From Trichomonas vaginalis G3 (lineage: Eukaryota > Parabasalia > Trichomonadida > Trichomonadidae): 64,000 nucleotides of DNA. The stretch covers positions 17,608,001 to 17,672,000 of the forward strand of contig NC_067205.1 in the NCBI RefSeq assembly GCF_026262505.1, in the 5' to 3' direction. The translations under genes were made by a program, and so were the position numbers. This document shows positions 37,536-47,244 of this stretch, one piece after another (position 1 is the first letter of the stretch; every line of letters begins with the position of its first letter). The notes under the pieces were generated by a model. The model saw only the letters and a list, made by a program, of their open reading frames with translations. It was not told where the DNA came from and made no database searches.

Positions 37536-38940
37536 AATACCACCCATAAAGTCTTCTGAGTCAGCAAATGGAATGCCAAGCCAAAAGTTTGAACGGTCTC
37601 CATTTGTATATTGAGTTTTTTGACCTCCTGTATGAGTCCATACTTTCACATATGGCATAATAGAACTTTGCATTTCAGGGTTAATGGTTGTTGTGAATTG
37701 TTGTTAAAGTTCATAGCATCTAATGTCAAGTTGTATGACCTCATATCCTCAACTGTAGAATATTCTCTCTTGGATAATATTTGCCATCTATGTTTATATG
37801 ATATTTAATACCGGGGTTGTAGAAACAAGAATAGTCATTTATAGTTCGTCTGAACAGTACAAACATAGTATCTGCATGTTTCATTGCAGTTGTTAAAGCA
37901 ATATCTGTTCTTGCACCTGGGTCAGCACTTTGGTTTCCAACTTCACCTGCAAAGTCTTTGACAGATATTTGGTGTATAGGGAACATAAGTGGAACTGCAA
38001 TTATTTTGGCAGCTAAAGCATTTGAAATATCTGGGTCCAACATATAGACTGCAAGTCTGCTTTCTATTCTCTTGCATTCAAACTTTTCGCATGTGAACTT
38101 AACTGGGTCCCAAGCAGTTCCAGCAGCATTGAAGTAGTAGTTTACTTCAGTGTTGAAGTTTGAGAAACCAAAGTCTAAGTCAACCTTGTCTTTGCAAAAG
38201 TCGGCGAATGACGTTTTATTTGCTCCCTTTACGTCTGTAAGAGTGAATGGGTCTTGTGTTGGTGCAATGACTAAGTTATTTTTGCTTGGAGTAAGTTCGA
38301 TAGAAATTTTTCCTGCCCAGTTTGGCAAGTATCTTAAAAACCTGAAGATGAGGAAAGATGACAAAGGAACTCTAAGTTTCAGTTTTACTTTGGTTACTGC
38401 TGCTGCAGTTTGTCCAGAAAGGTTAACATAAACTCCTGGAACGTTAGGGTCAAGTCTTCTTATTTTCTCAATAGTTGCATACTGGTCTGTTTGTTCTCTA
38501 GCTTGTGGTTGTACTGAGTTTCTCAAAGCGAACCATTCATAGTTTGCCCATGTTACTGTTTGAACTAAGTCAGAGTTAGAATATATCTTATATCCCATGA
38601 AAACTTCTGGAGCATATTGGTATCCGACATAGAAAATTCCATTGCAACCTTTCTTGTCAGACAACTTGGCAGAAGGTTTTATTTCAATGTCTTGTTCCAC
38701 GTATAAGAAAGAGTTGTCAATAGAAATTATATGAAACCTGTCGCAAGCAATATCTACTGTTGTTGAAGAACCTTCTCCAAACTCACCTACGTTTCCATAA
38801 GAAACAGCAGTTGTATATTCGTAAGTTCCAGGAACTATTTCTGACCTTCTAATGGCATTGTCGCATTCGTTATACCATTCGGAAACATTTCCATTCATAG
38901 CATCCAAAACTGTTGGCGTTATATTCTGAGCGGCGTACAT
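37336..38940 (-). pseudogene. major capsid protein, 3 small frameshifts near C-terminus
   Basis: About 534 codons from MYAAQNITPTV. The N-terminal 399 codons are uninterrupted. Single-base losses lie near 37765, 37700 and 37429. Features include CDRFHIISIDNSFLYVEQDIEI, FLRYLPNWAGKISIELTP and a long Asp/Asn-rich second half, fitting a double jelly-roll capsid protein of Polinton type (fold inferred). Element C's partial gene at 63520 shows a similar N-terminal pattern (FITYKMEGQF ... FWIGFDDAFYAVAGYQI). It follows the 1067-aa gene with 32 bp between. Confidence 0.68.
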
Positions 38941-38972
38941 TTCATATGAGTAAAAATATAGAATAGTTGGAT

Positions 38973-41900
38973 TTATATGTCATAATAGAACCCACTCCGA
39001 CCAAGCTTTACTTTCTTCCTGACTGAGTTTTTAACTCTTCTTTTTCCTTCATTGCCCTCTGCTTGAAGTTGTTGCATCTTTGCATTATGTTCATCTAGTA
39101 TGTTGCAAATTTCCCATGTCCTTTTTGCCTTTTGGCTCTGGTCGCCCATCTCAGGTAACCTATATCCTAGAAAGAGTTTGTCATAGTCTGTATTTGAGTC
39201 TTCGCGTATTGTTTGCATGACTCTTTCCTGAGTTTCCGGTTCAAGCGCTTCAAACAGTGCCTGTCCATATGGAATAAGCTCGTTTCCAAATATATGTTTT
39301 TGTAGCCATTCTGGTTTTCTTTCCATGTTACCAACTATATCTTTTGTGAATGGGAAAGCTTTTACCCAATCTTTCAGTCTTGCGTCGTTTATTTCTGTAG
39401 TTGGTTTTATTTTGTCAAGGAACATGTTTTTCAATACTAACATTTCATTTGGTACTGTCCATTTGAGTTTTCTTAAATATTCATCCCTTCTCGGTTCATT
39501 GTCTGCAAAGTAAGTTTTTATGACATTTTGTAAACTTTCGTTTGCAAGGTCATGTACAATAGGTTCTCTTCCTTCTCTCTCCCTAACTTTCTTTCTAAAC
39601 TCTTCACCAAATATACCATCTTTATGGTTCTGTGTAGTTCTTTGAGATAAATGTTCTAGAACGTCAGGTGTTATATTTCCATCAGCCATGTTCATTTCAT
39701 ACTGGTCCAAAATATCTGCATCTTTCATATCTTTCAATGGCATTAAAGCCGCGCTTAAAATACCAGCTATGTCTCGTTCACCATTGACTTCCATTGCGTC
39801 TACAACTTCTTGGAATTGAGGTTGTAAGTTTATGAACCACCTATCCGGGTTAGCTTTATGACCCCATCTCATTGTAGTTCCATCGTCTGCAGAAACAAAA
39901 GTAGGTTTGTTTCCATCTTGGTTAGGTTCTGAATGAACTTTAAACAATGTTTCATTTCTATATGTTTTCTTGAAATTTAACCTTTTATTTTCACCGAGTT
40001 CATCCGAAGATTGAACGTTAAATGCTCGTAAGTAAAAAGGGTTGTTGTATTTGTGTACATTTTCTTTCAGTACTTCCATTCTATGCTGAATATTTTCATC
40101 TGGTGTTGGAGTCTTTTGTATGTCGGCAAACATTTTTCGATATTCTTCTACTATGTCAGCCGAATCTTTTTTAGACTCTTGGAAAGATTCCATATTCACC
40201 TCATGCTCTTGTTGAGGGTCAAGATTTTTCGGCTGTTCCAAATCTTCATCTAGTTCTGTGAAGTTAGTTTCCAAAGGAAGGACTTGTTCGTTTCCTTCAG
40301 GCTCTTCTAGCTGTTGTTGCTGAACTATTTCTTCCATGTCTGGTTGTATCTGAACTTCTTCCTGTGGAGTTTCTTGTACCTCATCTGCTGGCATTTCATA
40401 TATTCCGAGACCGTTTTCAACAATTTCCCTATCTACGTCATCCGCATTCATAAGCTTTTGTTCTTTCGTTCCGTCTCTATTTTTTACGCGTTTCATGACG
40501 AAAGTTGAATTGTCATTTAGCTCTGACATCAAATATCTCGGAGTAAATTCATCCATGTCATTTGGATGATATGCTATTAAATCATATCCCTTAGCGAGCT
40601 TGTATTTTCCAGGTTTGAGATTATATCCGTTTTGGTGCTGAGCCATAAAGCTAAATAGGTTCGGGTCAGTATTTCCATCCTTGAACTTTCCAATAGCTTC
40701 TTTATATCTGTCACTAAAGTCAACAGTATCTGGGAAACCACACTCTTCTTTAAGCATTTTTAAGAATTCTTGGTTTCCTTGTTCTCTACTTCTTTTATGT
40801 CCTTGTTCTGTTTGTGGTTGTTGTTGTGCAGGGTTTTGAACTGTTGGTTGTGGAGGTGGCTGTTGTGCTGGATTTTGAACTGTTGGTTGTTGTGCTGGTT
40901 GTTGTGTTGGTTGTTGTGCATGCCTGTGTCTGTGTCCATGTGACGATGTAAATGTTCTAGGTAGTCCTGGTGCAGGTGCTTCTCTTGGAGGGTTTGGTGG
41001 TATATAAGTTCCACCAGCTGGCACATATGTTCCATCTGCAGCGTAATGTCCTACCTGACTTTTCGTTTTTAAGAAAGCATTTACTAGGTCTGTTTTGGTC
41101 TGTTGTAACTCTTTTTCTTGACTTTTCACAACAGTTGCTCTAACGGCGTCATAGGCACTTTGAACTGCCTGTCTCGTTGCTGCATCTGTTATTTTCGTCA
41201 TATTTTGTGCTACTTCTCTTAACTCTTTGTCGAAACCTTCAGACTTCAGTTTCTTTCCAGATGAGAAGTCGTTCACTTGTTTCACCTTACTATGAAGAGC
41301 TTCGAAGGCGTTCTTAAAGTCAGCATTCGTTAAAGCTTCATTTGAACTGTCTTCATCCGCTTGTATTTTTGTCCTTATTGACCCTATGAGTTGGGCTGCT
41401 TTAGCGTTGGCTTGGGCATCTAACCAGTCATTGTTAGCTTTTATATATTCTGCGCTTTTCATTGCCTTTTGCATAGCCGCGTCGTTATTTTTACTTTCTT
41501 GTGCTAAGTTTTCATACTGTACGGTTTGGTTTTGCAACTGTAAAAGTTTTTCTGCCTTTACATTTGCTTCAACTTCTTTTTTATACTCATCGCTATCCAT
41601 ATATGTCTTCAGGGCTTTTTGTTTTATCTCTTCATCTTTCAGTATTTTATATTGAGTAGTATGGTTTTTCAAATTTATGACATCTTGTTCCATTTTTGCT
41701 ACTTCTGTTGCTTTTTCTGACACTTTTTTTGCATATTCCTCTGTACTTAGTTCTTTCAGTTGTTCTTCTTTCTTCTTTTTCTCTACGTTTAACTCATTGA
41801 GTTTCTTTGTGTGTCTGTCATATTCTAGTTTCTTTTCGTTTTCACTTATTTGCTTCTGTATGTCTATGTTTGACTTTTTGACATCTGTTATTTGATTTTT

Positions 41901-42176
41901 GAGTGAACTCAAATTCATTTGACTTTGAGGGTTATAGGCTGTTCCGTCTGCAGCTCCACCATAGCCTGCCATTTTCGCTAAAAGTGCCGCTCTTAAACCT
42001 CCACTCTGTGCACCAACAACTCGGTTTAAAAGCATAGGATTGCTTGACATTTGTTGCAACATAGTGGGGTCATTCAGCATTTGTTGTTGCAACTGTTGTT
42101 GTGGTGTTAGTCTTACTATTGGATGTTTCAATGCTCTCTTCCTCTTACGTATATTCTTACGTAGCTTACGTGGCAT
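38973..42176 (-). CDS. 1067-aa coiled-coil/Gln-rich virion-like protein
   Basis: The N-terminus is very basic (MPRKLRKNIRKRKRALKH), then Gln-rich. A long coiled coil runs over about 85-380 (KLNELNVEKKKKEEQLKEL...). A Pro/Gln/His hinge at about 400-465 is followed by an unknown domain with DRYKEAIGKFKDGNTDPNLF, an acidic linker (600-690), a second unknown domain (720-1030), and a basic tail ending GFYYDI. It is the largest gene of B, intact, and adjacent to the capsid gene. A structural or scaffold role is inferred from size and place. No family is recognised. Confidence 0.75.
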   Translation of the reverse strand: MPRKLRKNIRKRKRALKHPIVRLTPQQQLQQQMLNDPTMLQQMSSNPMLLNRVVGAQSGGLRAALLAKMAGYGGAADGTAYNPQSQMNLSSLKNQITDVKKSNIDIQKQISENEKKLEYDRHTKKLNELNVEKKKKEEQLKELSTEEYAKKVSEKATEVAKMEQDVINLKNHTTQYKILKDEEIKQKALKTYMDSDEYKKEVEANVKAEKLLQLQNQTVQYENLAQESKNNDAAMQKAMKSAEYIKANNDWLDAQANAKAAQLIGSIRTKIQADEDSSNEALTNADFKNAFEALHSKVKQVNDFSSGKKLKSEGFDKELREVAQNMTKITDAATRQAVQSAYDAVRATVVKSQEKELQQTKTDLVNAFLKTKSQVGHYAADGTYVPAGGTYIPPNPPREAPAPGLPRTFTSSHGHRHRHAQQPTQQPAQQPTVQNPAQQPPPQPTVQNPAQQQPQTEQGHKRSREQGNQEFLKMLKEECGFPDTVDFSDRYKEAIGKFKDGNTDPNLFSFMAQHQNGYNLKPGKYKLAKGYDLIAYHPNDMDEFTPRYLMSELNDNSTFVMKRVKNRDGTKEQKLMNADDVDREIVENGLGIYEMPADEVQETPQEEVQIQPDMEEIVQQQQLEEPEGNEQVLPLETNFTELDEDLEQPKNLDPQQEHEVNMESFQESKKDSADIVEEYRKMFADIQKTPTPDENIQHRMEVLKENVHKYNNPFYLRAFNVQSSDELGENKRLNFKKTYRNETLFKVHSEPNQDGNKPTFVSADDGTTMRWGHKANPDRWFINLQPQFQEVVDAMEVNGERDIAGILSAALMPLKDMKDADILDQYEMNMADGNITPDVLEHLSQRTTQNHKDGIFGEEFRKKVREREGREPIVHDLANESLQNVIKTYFADNEPRRDEYLRKLKWTVPNEMLVLKNMFLDKIKPTTEINDARLKDWVKAFPFTKDIVGNMERKPEWLQKHIFGNELIPYGQALFEALEPETQERVMQTIREDSNTDYDKLFLGYRLPEMGDQSQKAKRTWEICNILDEHNAKMQQLQAEGNEGKRRVKNSVRKKVKLGRSGFYYDI

Positions 42177-42216
42177 TTTAAGTGAAGTTAAAAAGCGGTT
42201 TTTGACAGATGTTTAT

Positions 42217-42261
42217 ATGACACTTTCTCCAGTTTATAGGACCTCTCTCATATTCTATCTT
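42217..42261 (-). pseudogene. inverted 45-bp fragment of the adenine methyltransferase
   Basis: Exact reverse complement of 19395-19439 in the methyltransferase 3' end. It starts at ATGACACTTT, a string also present at the same point in A (15456-15465), where A then continues with its cargo region. This marks the junction where B's right end switched to left-end-derived sequence. Confidence 0.9.
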
Positions 42262-43405
42262 GTCATGATTTCATCGTAAATGTTTTGTCAAGACTTCTTC
42301 GTAAATGTTTTGTCAAGACTTCATCGTAATGAGTGTAAAGGACCCAAAAATATATTTTATGTTAGAATGTTAGATCTAACACCTTTTCTAACATGTTTTC
42401 TAACATGGTCTAAAACTCTTGAATTTTCATGATTTCATCGTATATGTTTTGTCAAGACTTCTTCGTATATGTTTTTGTCAAGGTTTCATCGTACATGTTT
42501 TGTCAAAACTTTCTTGTCTATGTTTTGTCAAACTTCATCGTAAAGACTTTGTTGAGACTTTGTCAAACTTCATCGTAAATGTTTTGTCAAGACTTTCTTG
42601 TCTATGTTTTGTCAAGACTTTCTTGTCTATGTTTTGTCAAGACTTTCTTGTCTAATTTCTCATGAACTTTCTTGTCTATGTTTTGTCAAAACTTTCTTGT
42701 CTATGTTTTGTCGAAACATTTACGATGAAATCATGAAAATTCAAGAGTTTTAGACCATGTTAGAAAACATGTTAGAAAACATGTTAGATCTAACATTCTA
42801 ACATAAATTATATTTTTGGGTCCTTTACGCTCATTACGAAGAAGTTTGACAAAAACATTTACGAAGAAGTTTCGACAAAACATTTACGATGAAATCATGA
42901 CAAAACATTTACGAAGAAGTTTCGACAAAACATTTACGAAGAAGTCTTGACAAAACATTTACGATGAAATCATGAGTTTTCTACGATGTTAGAAAACATG
43001 TTAGAAAACGTGTTAGATCTAACATGCTAACATAAACATTATTTTTGGTCATTTACGCTCATTACGAAGAAGTTTGACAAAACATTTACGATGAAGAAGT
43101 CTTGACAAAACATTTACGAAGAAGTCTTGACAAAACATTTACGAAGAAGTCTTGACAAAACATTTACGAAGAAGTCTTGACAAAACATTTACGAAGAAGT
43201 CTTGACAAAACATTTACGAAGAAGTCTTGACAAAACATTTACGAAGAAGTCTTGACAAAACATTTACGATGAAATCATGACAAAAAAGTCAACGGCTGGT
43301 CGGCTGGGGTTCGGTCCTCCTCTTGGGTCTTGGGAAAAATTCTTAGGGCTAGAAGGCACGAAGTGCCTGGAAGCCCCACTACCTTTTTTTTTTTTTTTTT
43401 TTTTT
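42262..43405. repeat. right terminal region of element B, inverted relative to left end
   Basis: Contains 25-bp GTCAAGACTTCTTCGTAAAT plus GTTTT units (both orientations, about 42265-42720 and 42840-43270), three AGATCT-centred palindromes (near 42370, 42787 and 43015), then the inverted stretch GGTCGGCTGGGGTTCGGTCC, hairpin GGCAC-GAA-GTGCC, CCCCACTACC and 24 T. No gene is seen. Confidence 0.85.
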
Positions 43406-43411
43406 TTGATT
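43406..43411. repeat. 6-bp target site duplication, right copy (TTGATT)
   Basis: Matches 17714-17719. Together they bracket element B exactly if its ends are the A-run and T-run. Confidence 0.7.
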
Positions 43412-44267
43412 ATTCAAGATATTGATATTAAATCAGAAATCAATGGTAAATAAAGAGTTTTATAAAAACTTACCACGTGGTAAGATGAAGTGACCACAAA
43501 TTGAGTTGTGGTACATAAAAATTACCACAAAATTGAGAACTTTTCCCACAAATTGAGAATTTTTACCATAAAATGAACGATGGATATCCACGAAAGTTAC
43601 CACAACTCACTTCTCGCGCAAAATATGTTTAATATTACATATTAAATACATTTATCAACATTAATTATTTTGAATTGTGGTAAAACGATATGTCACATAT
43701 TTTTTTATAAAAATTTGTAAAAATGTTTATTTTAATTTATATAATTAAATATTAAAATTTTAAATTTTGAAATAAAATAAATTAAATTCGTCCGTTATCT
43801 TTAATTCGCTCGGCGAATGCCGAGCTTACGTACTCATGTATTCCTTCTTGTTACAACTCGAACAAGAACATCACCTTTAACATATTATCAAGAAGCCCAC
43901 TATAAACTTTTCATTTGATGAGTTTTGAATCGCGAGCTTCTTGATAGTCAAACTACGCACCAGCACTACAACTTCTTTCACCCGAACTAATACAAATTTA
44001 CACATTGGAGCTGCTTTGCTCTGAGAACTCTCATCAATCGATGAGAGTTCTCAGAGCAAAGCAGTTAGTATGGGTTAGTCGTGTACGGAGGCACTGCGCA
44101 CATACTTACCCATGATATGTGAATTTGACACTTTACAAAACCGCTAACGTATATTTTACAACACAAACGACAACACCAACTTAACCTTAAATATTTACAA
44201 AGCCACCAACCATTTCACCTCACTAACGACTTCGCTAACGAACTCACTAATGAAAAAATAAACGTTC
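43412..44267. other. spacer between B and C with palindromes and hairpins
   Basis: No gene is seen. Contains the perfect palindrome CTTACCACGTGGTAAG (43470-43485); six further ACCACAA/TTGTGGT sites up to 43690; hairpin GCTCGGC-GAAT-GCCGAGC (43808-43825); inverted repeat TATCAAGAAGC / GCTTCTTGATA (43886-43896, 43936-43946); a 25-bp-arm hairpin (44011-44064); and TAACGA-rich sequence (44210-44250). Where host DNA ends and element C begins cannot be fixed because C's other end is outside the window. Confidence 0.6.
44011..44064. repeat. perfect hairpin, 25-bp arms, 4-base loop
   Basis: Arms CTGCTTTGCTCTGAGAACTC plus TCATC and the exact complement, loop AATC. This is the longest perfect inverted repeat with a tiny loop in the window. 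It could be an element end, a replication structure or a small RNA; nothing in the sequence decides. Confidence 0.9.
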
Positions 44268-44552
44268 TCATAAATTTTCTTCTATATCTTCATCGTCAAT
44301 GTTAACTCTATTGTAGTCATACTTGAAGTCATAAAGTTTCTCAAGTTTTGAAATGCATAGTCTTGTTAACTTACCTTCATCATCATAAGTTTTTATAAAA
44401 CTACCATGACAATCTTTATACACAGTCAATGTATAGTCAACTGGTCTAGGATGAAGTGTAAAGAACATGTTATACTCAGGAAGGAAGAATAAATGTTTAA
44501 ATGTATGTTTGTTATACTGTGGAATTCGAATGAGTTGCTTTTGTTCTGTCAT
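44268..44552 (-). CDS. unrecognised 94-aa protein
   Basis: Starts MTEQKQLIRIPQY after a TTTTTATTTGGATGTAA leader. Aromatic, beta-like middle (MFFTLHPRPVDYTLTVYKD) and acidic tail (DDEDIEENL). First gene of element C; no homologue in A/B. The role is unknown. Confidence 0.6.
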   Translation of the reverse strand: MTEQKQLIRIPQYNKHTFKHLFFLPEYNMFFTLHPRPVDYTLTVYKDCHGSFIKTYDDEGKLTRLCISKLEKLYDFKYDYNRVNIDDEDIEENL

Positions 44553-44644
44553 TTACATCCAAATAAAAATTTTCAGTAAAATAAAAAATAAACTTAAAAA
44601 TTAATGATATCACCACCCTCACACGTATGAAAACATAGCACAAA

Positions 44645-44698
44645 AATAAATTTAGGTGAAGTGGTGAGATCTCACCTCTTTTTTTCACCCTGTTGAAT
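44645..44698. promoter_or_regulatory. C-type palindrome module (GTGAGATCTCAC)
   Basis: AATAAATTTAGGTGAAG, then TGGTGAGATCTCACC, then a TTTTCACCC half-site, followed by TTGAATTC. Same architecture as the A/B modules with half-site GGTGA instead of GTTAGA/GGTAGA. Confidence 0.65.
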
Positions 44699-45226
44699 TC
44701 ATTGCTTTATAACTCTCTTCCTTGGTTTCTTTTTAGTTGCTTTCTTCACGTCTGTCTCCAACTTGACTGTCTTTCTTCTTCGGCCGTAATGATACCAGTT
44801 ACTTCCACCAGTCAATGGGTCAAATGGTCTTTCGTAAGGGTTTCCATACATTCCATAGGGACCATACGGAAGAACTACTGGTGGAGAAGAAACATTTTCT
44901 TTAGTTCCATCGACTCTATTTAAATGCATTGTTTCACCTTTCATCTGGTCATTAAAGTCTTTTGCGTGTTTTGCAAACTCATCGTCCTTTCCTAAAGCAT
45001 TTTCTGACTCAGTCGCAACCAAATTGGATGCTTTATTTATGAGCCCTATTTTATTTAATCTTAACTTCTTTGCAACCCAGCCTCCAATCTTCCCTTTATT
45101 TGCATCTAATGTCTTCGAAACCCTTCCTCCACTCATTTTATTTACTGCGTCATAAGCTCCAAGTGCTTTTGCTCCAAATGCTAATGCTTTTGTTCCCATT
45201 GCGCCTAAAGCTACCCAAGCTACCAT
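44699..45226 (-). CDS. basic virion-like protein, 175 aa
   Basis: The N-terminal 30 residues (MVAWVALGAMGTKALAFGAKALGA) form an Ala/Gly-rich hydrophobic-amphipathic helix. The middle contains GRVSKTLDANKGKIGGWVAKKLRLNK. The C-terminus is Gly/Pro/Tyr-rich, then strongly basic (KKATKKKPRKRVIKQ). It is the likely functional counterpart of the 133-aa protein in B by layout only. A capsid-internal or DNA-binding role is inferred. Confidence 0.6.
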   Translation of the reverse strand: MVAWVALGAMGTKALAFGAKALGAYDAVNKMSGGRVSKTLDANKGKIGGWVAKKLRLNKIGLINKASNLVATESENALGKDDEFAKHAKDFNDQMKGETMHLNRVDGTKENVSSPPVVLPYGPYGMYGNPYERPFDPLTGGSNWYHYGRRRKTVKLETDVKKATKKKPRKRVIKQ

Positions 45227-45451
45227 TTACACCATATTAAAATCATCTCTCTTCAATATTATCTCATAAAAGTTCTCGTTACTGGAGAAAGTCAATGAAA
45301 CATAAGCGTTCTCACGGGCTTCGCCCTCACCGCTTTGCGGTCTATCTAACTTCTTTCTTATATCATCTATACGCTTCAAAATGTCTGAACAATTGCTAAC
45401 ATCTTCTACAACAGTTATTTCATCATGAATGACCTTCAAGAACAAGCTCAT
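45227..45451 (-). CDS. unrecognised 74-aa protein with in-frame double hairpin
   Basis: Starts MSLFLKVIHDEITVVEDV and ends one base before the next gene's start. Residues 39-49 (RPQSGEGEARE) are encoded by a GC-rich double hairpin, CCGC-AAA-GCGG then GGGC-GAA-GCCC (45313-45341), in an otherwise AT-rich gene, so this segment looks inserted. Function unknown. Confidence 0.6.
   Translation of the reverse strand: MSLFLKVIHDEITVVEDVSNCSDILKRIDDIRKKLDRPQSGEGEARENAYVSLTFSSNENFYEIILKRDDFNMV
45313..45341 (-). repeat. double-hairpin palindromic element, copy 1 (in coding frame)
   Basis: On the minus strand CCGC-AAA-GCGG-TG-AGGGC-GAA-GCCC-GTG. Same plan as 58215-58243 (with GGAC/GTCC replacing GGGC/GCCC) and 61857-61882. 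Confidence 0.8.
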
Positions 45452-45468
45452 TTAATATGCTATTAAAA

Positions 45469-46340
45469 TCATCTCAATAATGAGTCCATCCTTTCCATCT
45501 TTGGTAGCACAACATCTTTCATTGAAGAAGGTTCGACAAGTCTTATGTTAAACTTACTGACAAAGTTTGTTATACTATAATGCTTCGCGGCGAATACATG
45601 TAGTTTTTGAAAGACATAATATAGATTCTTCAGCAAATTCACTTATACTGGATTTTAAACAATGTTCTCACGAGACCAAATACCGCCAATTGACAATCTT
45701 GTAAGCAATCCTGCTGAACCTTCTACTGTAAACGTCGATGGTAACATTCCACGAAGGTCATCTATTGACATCGTTGAGTCACTGTATTTAAATATTTTCT
45801 TAAAGCAATCGTCATTATCTAACCATGCAATAGCTTTGAAGTTTTCATTCGAATATACATCTGCTTCATTAAATGTAAAACCTGACTTCTTTGCAGAGAT
45901 GACTTTTAAAATCTATTGAGTTTTGTGTGTTTTCCAAAATTATATACTATGGTAACTTCTGAAGGTAATGGATGTCCTTCCGCAGTCAGTTGTTCTCTCA
46001 CTACCGTTTGAAGCTTTGTATTAAAAACTTTCATGTCATCTCCTGTATCTAAGTTCACATACACAGCAACAGGAAAACTATCTTGCTTCTTTGTTTCATC
46101 ATTATACCTCAAAACATTAAAGTTCTTCAATAATATTGTTCTTCCTGCTGGAATACTTCGAACCTGTCTGATTTCAATAGCTTTCTCACCTCCTACATAC
46201 TCTACCCAGTGTCTTGGATATTCATAAGTATACTGACTTTCTTGAATTTTGGTAGGTTTCATCATAACATGTTCATAGTATATCTTTATACTCTTGTCAG
46301 TTAGACTCGGTGCTATGTTCTGAATATTTCTGACTTGCAT
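45469..46340 (-). pseudogene. family-A Maverick protein, copy 3, frameshifted
   Basis: Starts MQVRNIQNIAPSL at 46340. YTYEYPRHWVEYVGGEKAIEIRQVRS aligns with YRFDYPLRWL...KAIGFRR of B copies. It is one base short near 45905 (GATTTTAAAAG) and again broken near 45660, with a last open stretch ending SLLR-TGA at 45469. Total length (872 bp) equals the other copies. Confidence 0.6.
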
Positions 46341-46356
46341 TTTTAATGGAGATAAA
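46341..46356. promoter_or_regulatory. 16-bp divergent promoter
   Basis: TTTTAATGGAGATAAA separates the start codons of the family-A protein (minus) and the ATPase (plus). Confidence 0.55.
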
Positions 46357-47244
46357 ATGAAGCATTTAATACATGACGTAGATGAAGACATGAATGAAAC
46401 TACAGACAAACTTAACTCTTCTCTTATTCTTCCTTTCAGCAAAGATTATGAGTTCTGTTCAAATGGTGCGTATTTCTATTGTGGAAAGATGGGTTCAGGT
46501 AAGACATTTAACCTCATTCGTCATATACTCATAACAGAACGTTTAGGAAATGACTCATATTATGACCAAATCATTATATCAGCAACTTCAGACTCTATGG
46601 ACTCAACAGCGAAAACATTTATGTCAAAAGTTCAAGCCTCTGTCGTTAAAGTTCCAGACAGTGAACTCATTGAATTTCTTCAACGTTACATTCGACGTAA
46701 GAGGAAATATTATGCCATCGTTGAATTTATACAGTCAGGAATGCAAAAGACTTCTGAGGAGATGGAAAGAATTATTGACAAACACCACTTACGTCAGTAC
46801 TCAGGAGTTTACGATATGAAACGACTGACAAACTACATTCTATCAAAACTTTCAAAATACCCCTTCAAAAAATATCCATCAAACACTTTATTAGTTTGTG
46901 ACGACTTCGCTGGTAAAGGTTTAGTGTCAAAACCAGACTCACCATTAGCTAACATCATTACTAAAGTCAGACATTACCATTTAACTGTAGCAATACTTAT
47001 GCAAACATGGAGGTTTTTAGCTTTAAACATAAAACGTCTCATAACTGACTTCGTTATCTTTCAAGGTTTCTCACGTTATGATATTGAACTCATTTGGAAA
47101 CAGTCAGGTATAACATTACCTTTTGAAGAAATTTGGGAAGCATATAAGTCTCTCATCTCTCCTCGTTCATACCTTGAGATTCATATCATGACTAATACCA
47201 TTAAAGTCAAAAATATTCCATGGGAACGACCAACATTGTTTTAA
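46357..47244 (+). CDS. FtsK/HerA-type genome-packaging ATPase, 295 aa
   Basis: Walker A GKMGSGKTF at residues 49-56, Walker B LLVCDDF near 189, then a HYHLTVAILMQTW strand with a polar sensor, as in A32-like packaging ATPases. Intact, in contrast to the A and B copies. The last codons overlap the convergent gene by 4 bp. It would translocate element DNA into capsids. Confidence 0.88.
   Translation: MKHLIHDVDEDMNETTDKLNSSLILPFSKDYEFCSNGAYFYCGKMGSGKTFNLIRHILITERLGNDSYYDQIIISATSDSMDSTAKTFMSKVQASVVKVPDSELIEFLQRYIRRKRKYYAIVEFIQSGMQKTSEEMERIIDKHHLRQYSGVYDMKRLTNYILSKLSKYPFKKYPSNTLLVCDDFAGKGLVSKPDSPLANIITKVRHYHLTVAILMQTWRFLALNIKRLITDFVIFQGFSRYDIELIWKQSGITLPFEEIWEAYKSLISPRSYLEIHIMTNTIKVKNIPWERPTLF

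Larger units (their letters stand above)
17720..43405 (+). mobile_element. Maverick/Polinton element B, complete
   Basis: A 25.7-kb element bounded by a 30-base A-run plus GGTAGTGGGG at the left, the inverted equivalent at the right, and TTGATT duplications outside. It encodes an integrase, polymerase B-like protein, packaging ATPase, SF3 helicase, capsid-like proteins, a phage-type fibre and an adenine methyltransferase. A small number of frameshifts (methyltransferase, two family-A genes, ATPase, capsid) suggest it is not fully functional as read. Confidence 0.92.

Noticed and set aside
40053-41895. Several Phe/Ser-rich plus-strand frames under the 1067-aa gene
   Set aside because: Antisense shadows of Lys/Glu-rich coiled-coil coding sequence.
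43290-43340. tRNA-like GGTTCGGTCC stretch in the terminal repeat of B
   Set aside because: Only a B-box resemblance; no A box or cloverleaf. It is conserved simply because it is in both ends of B.
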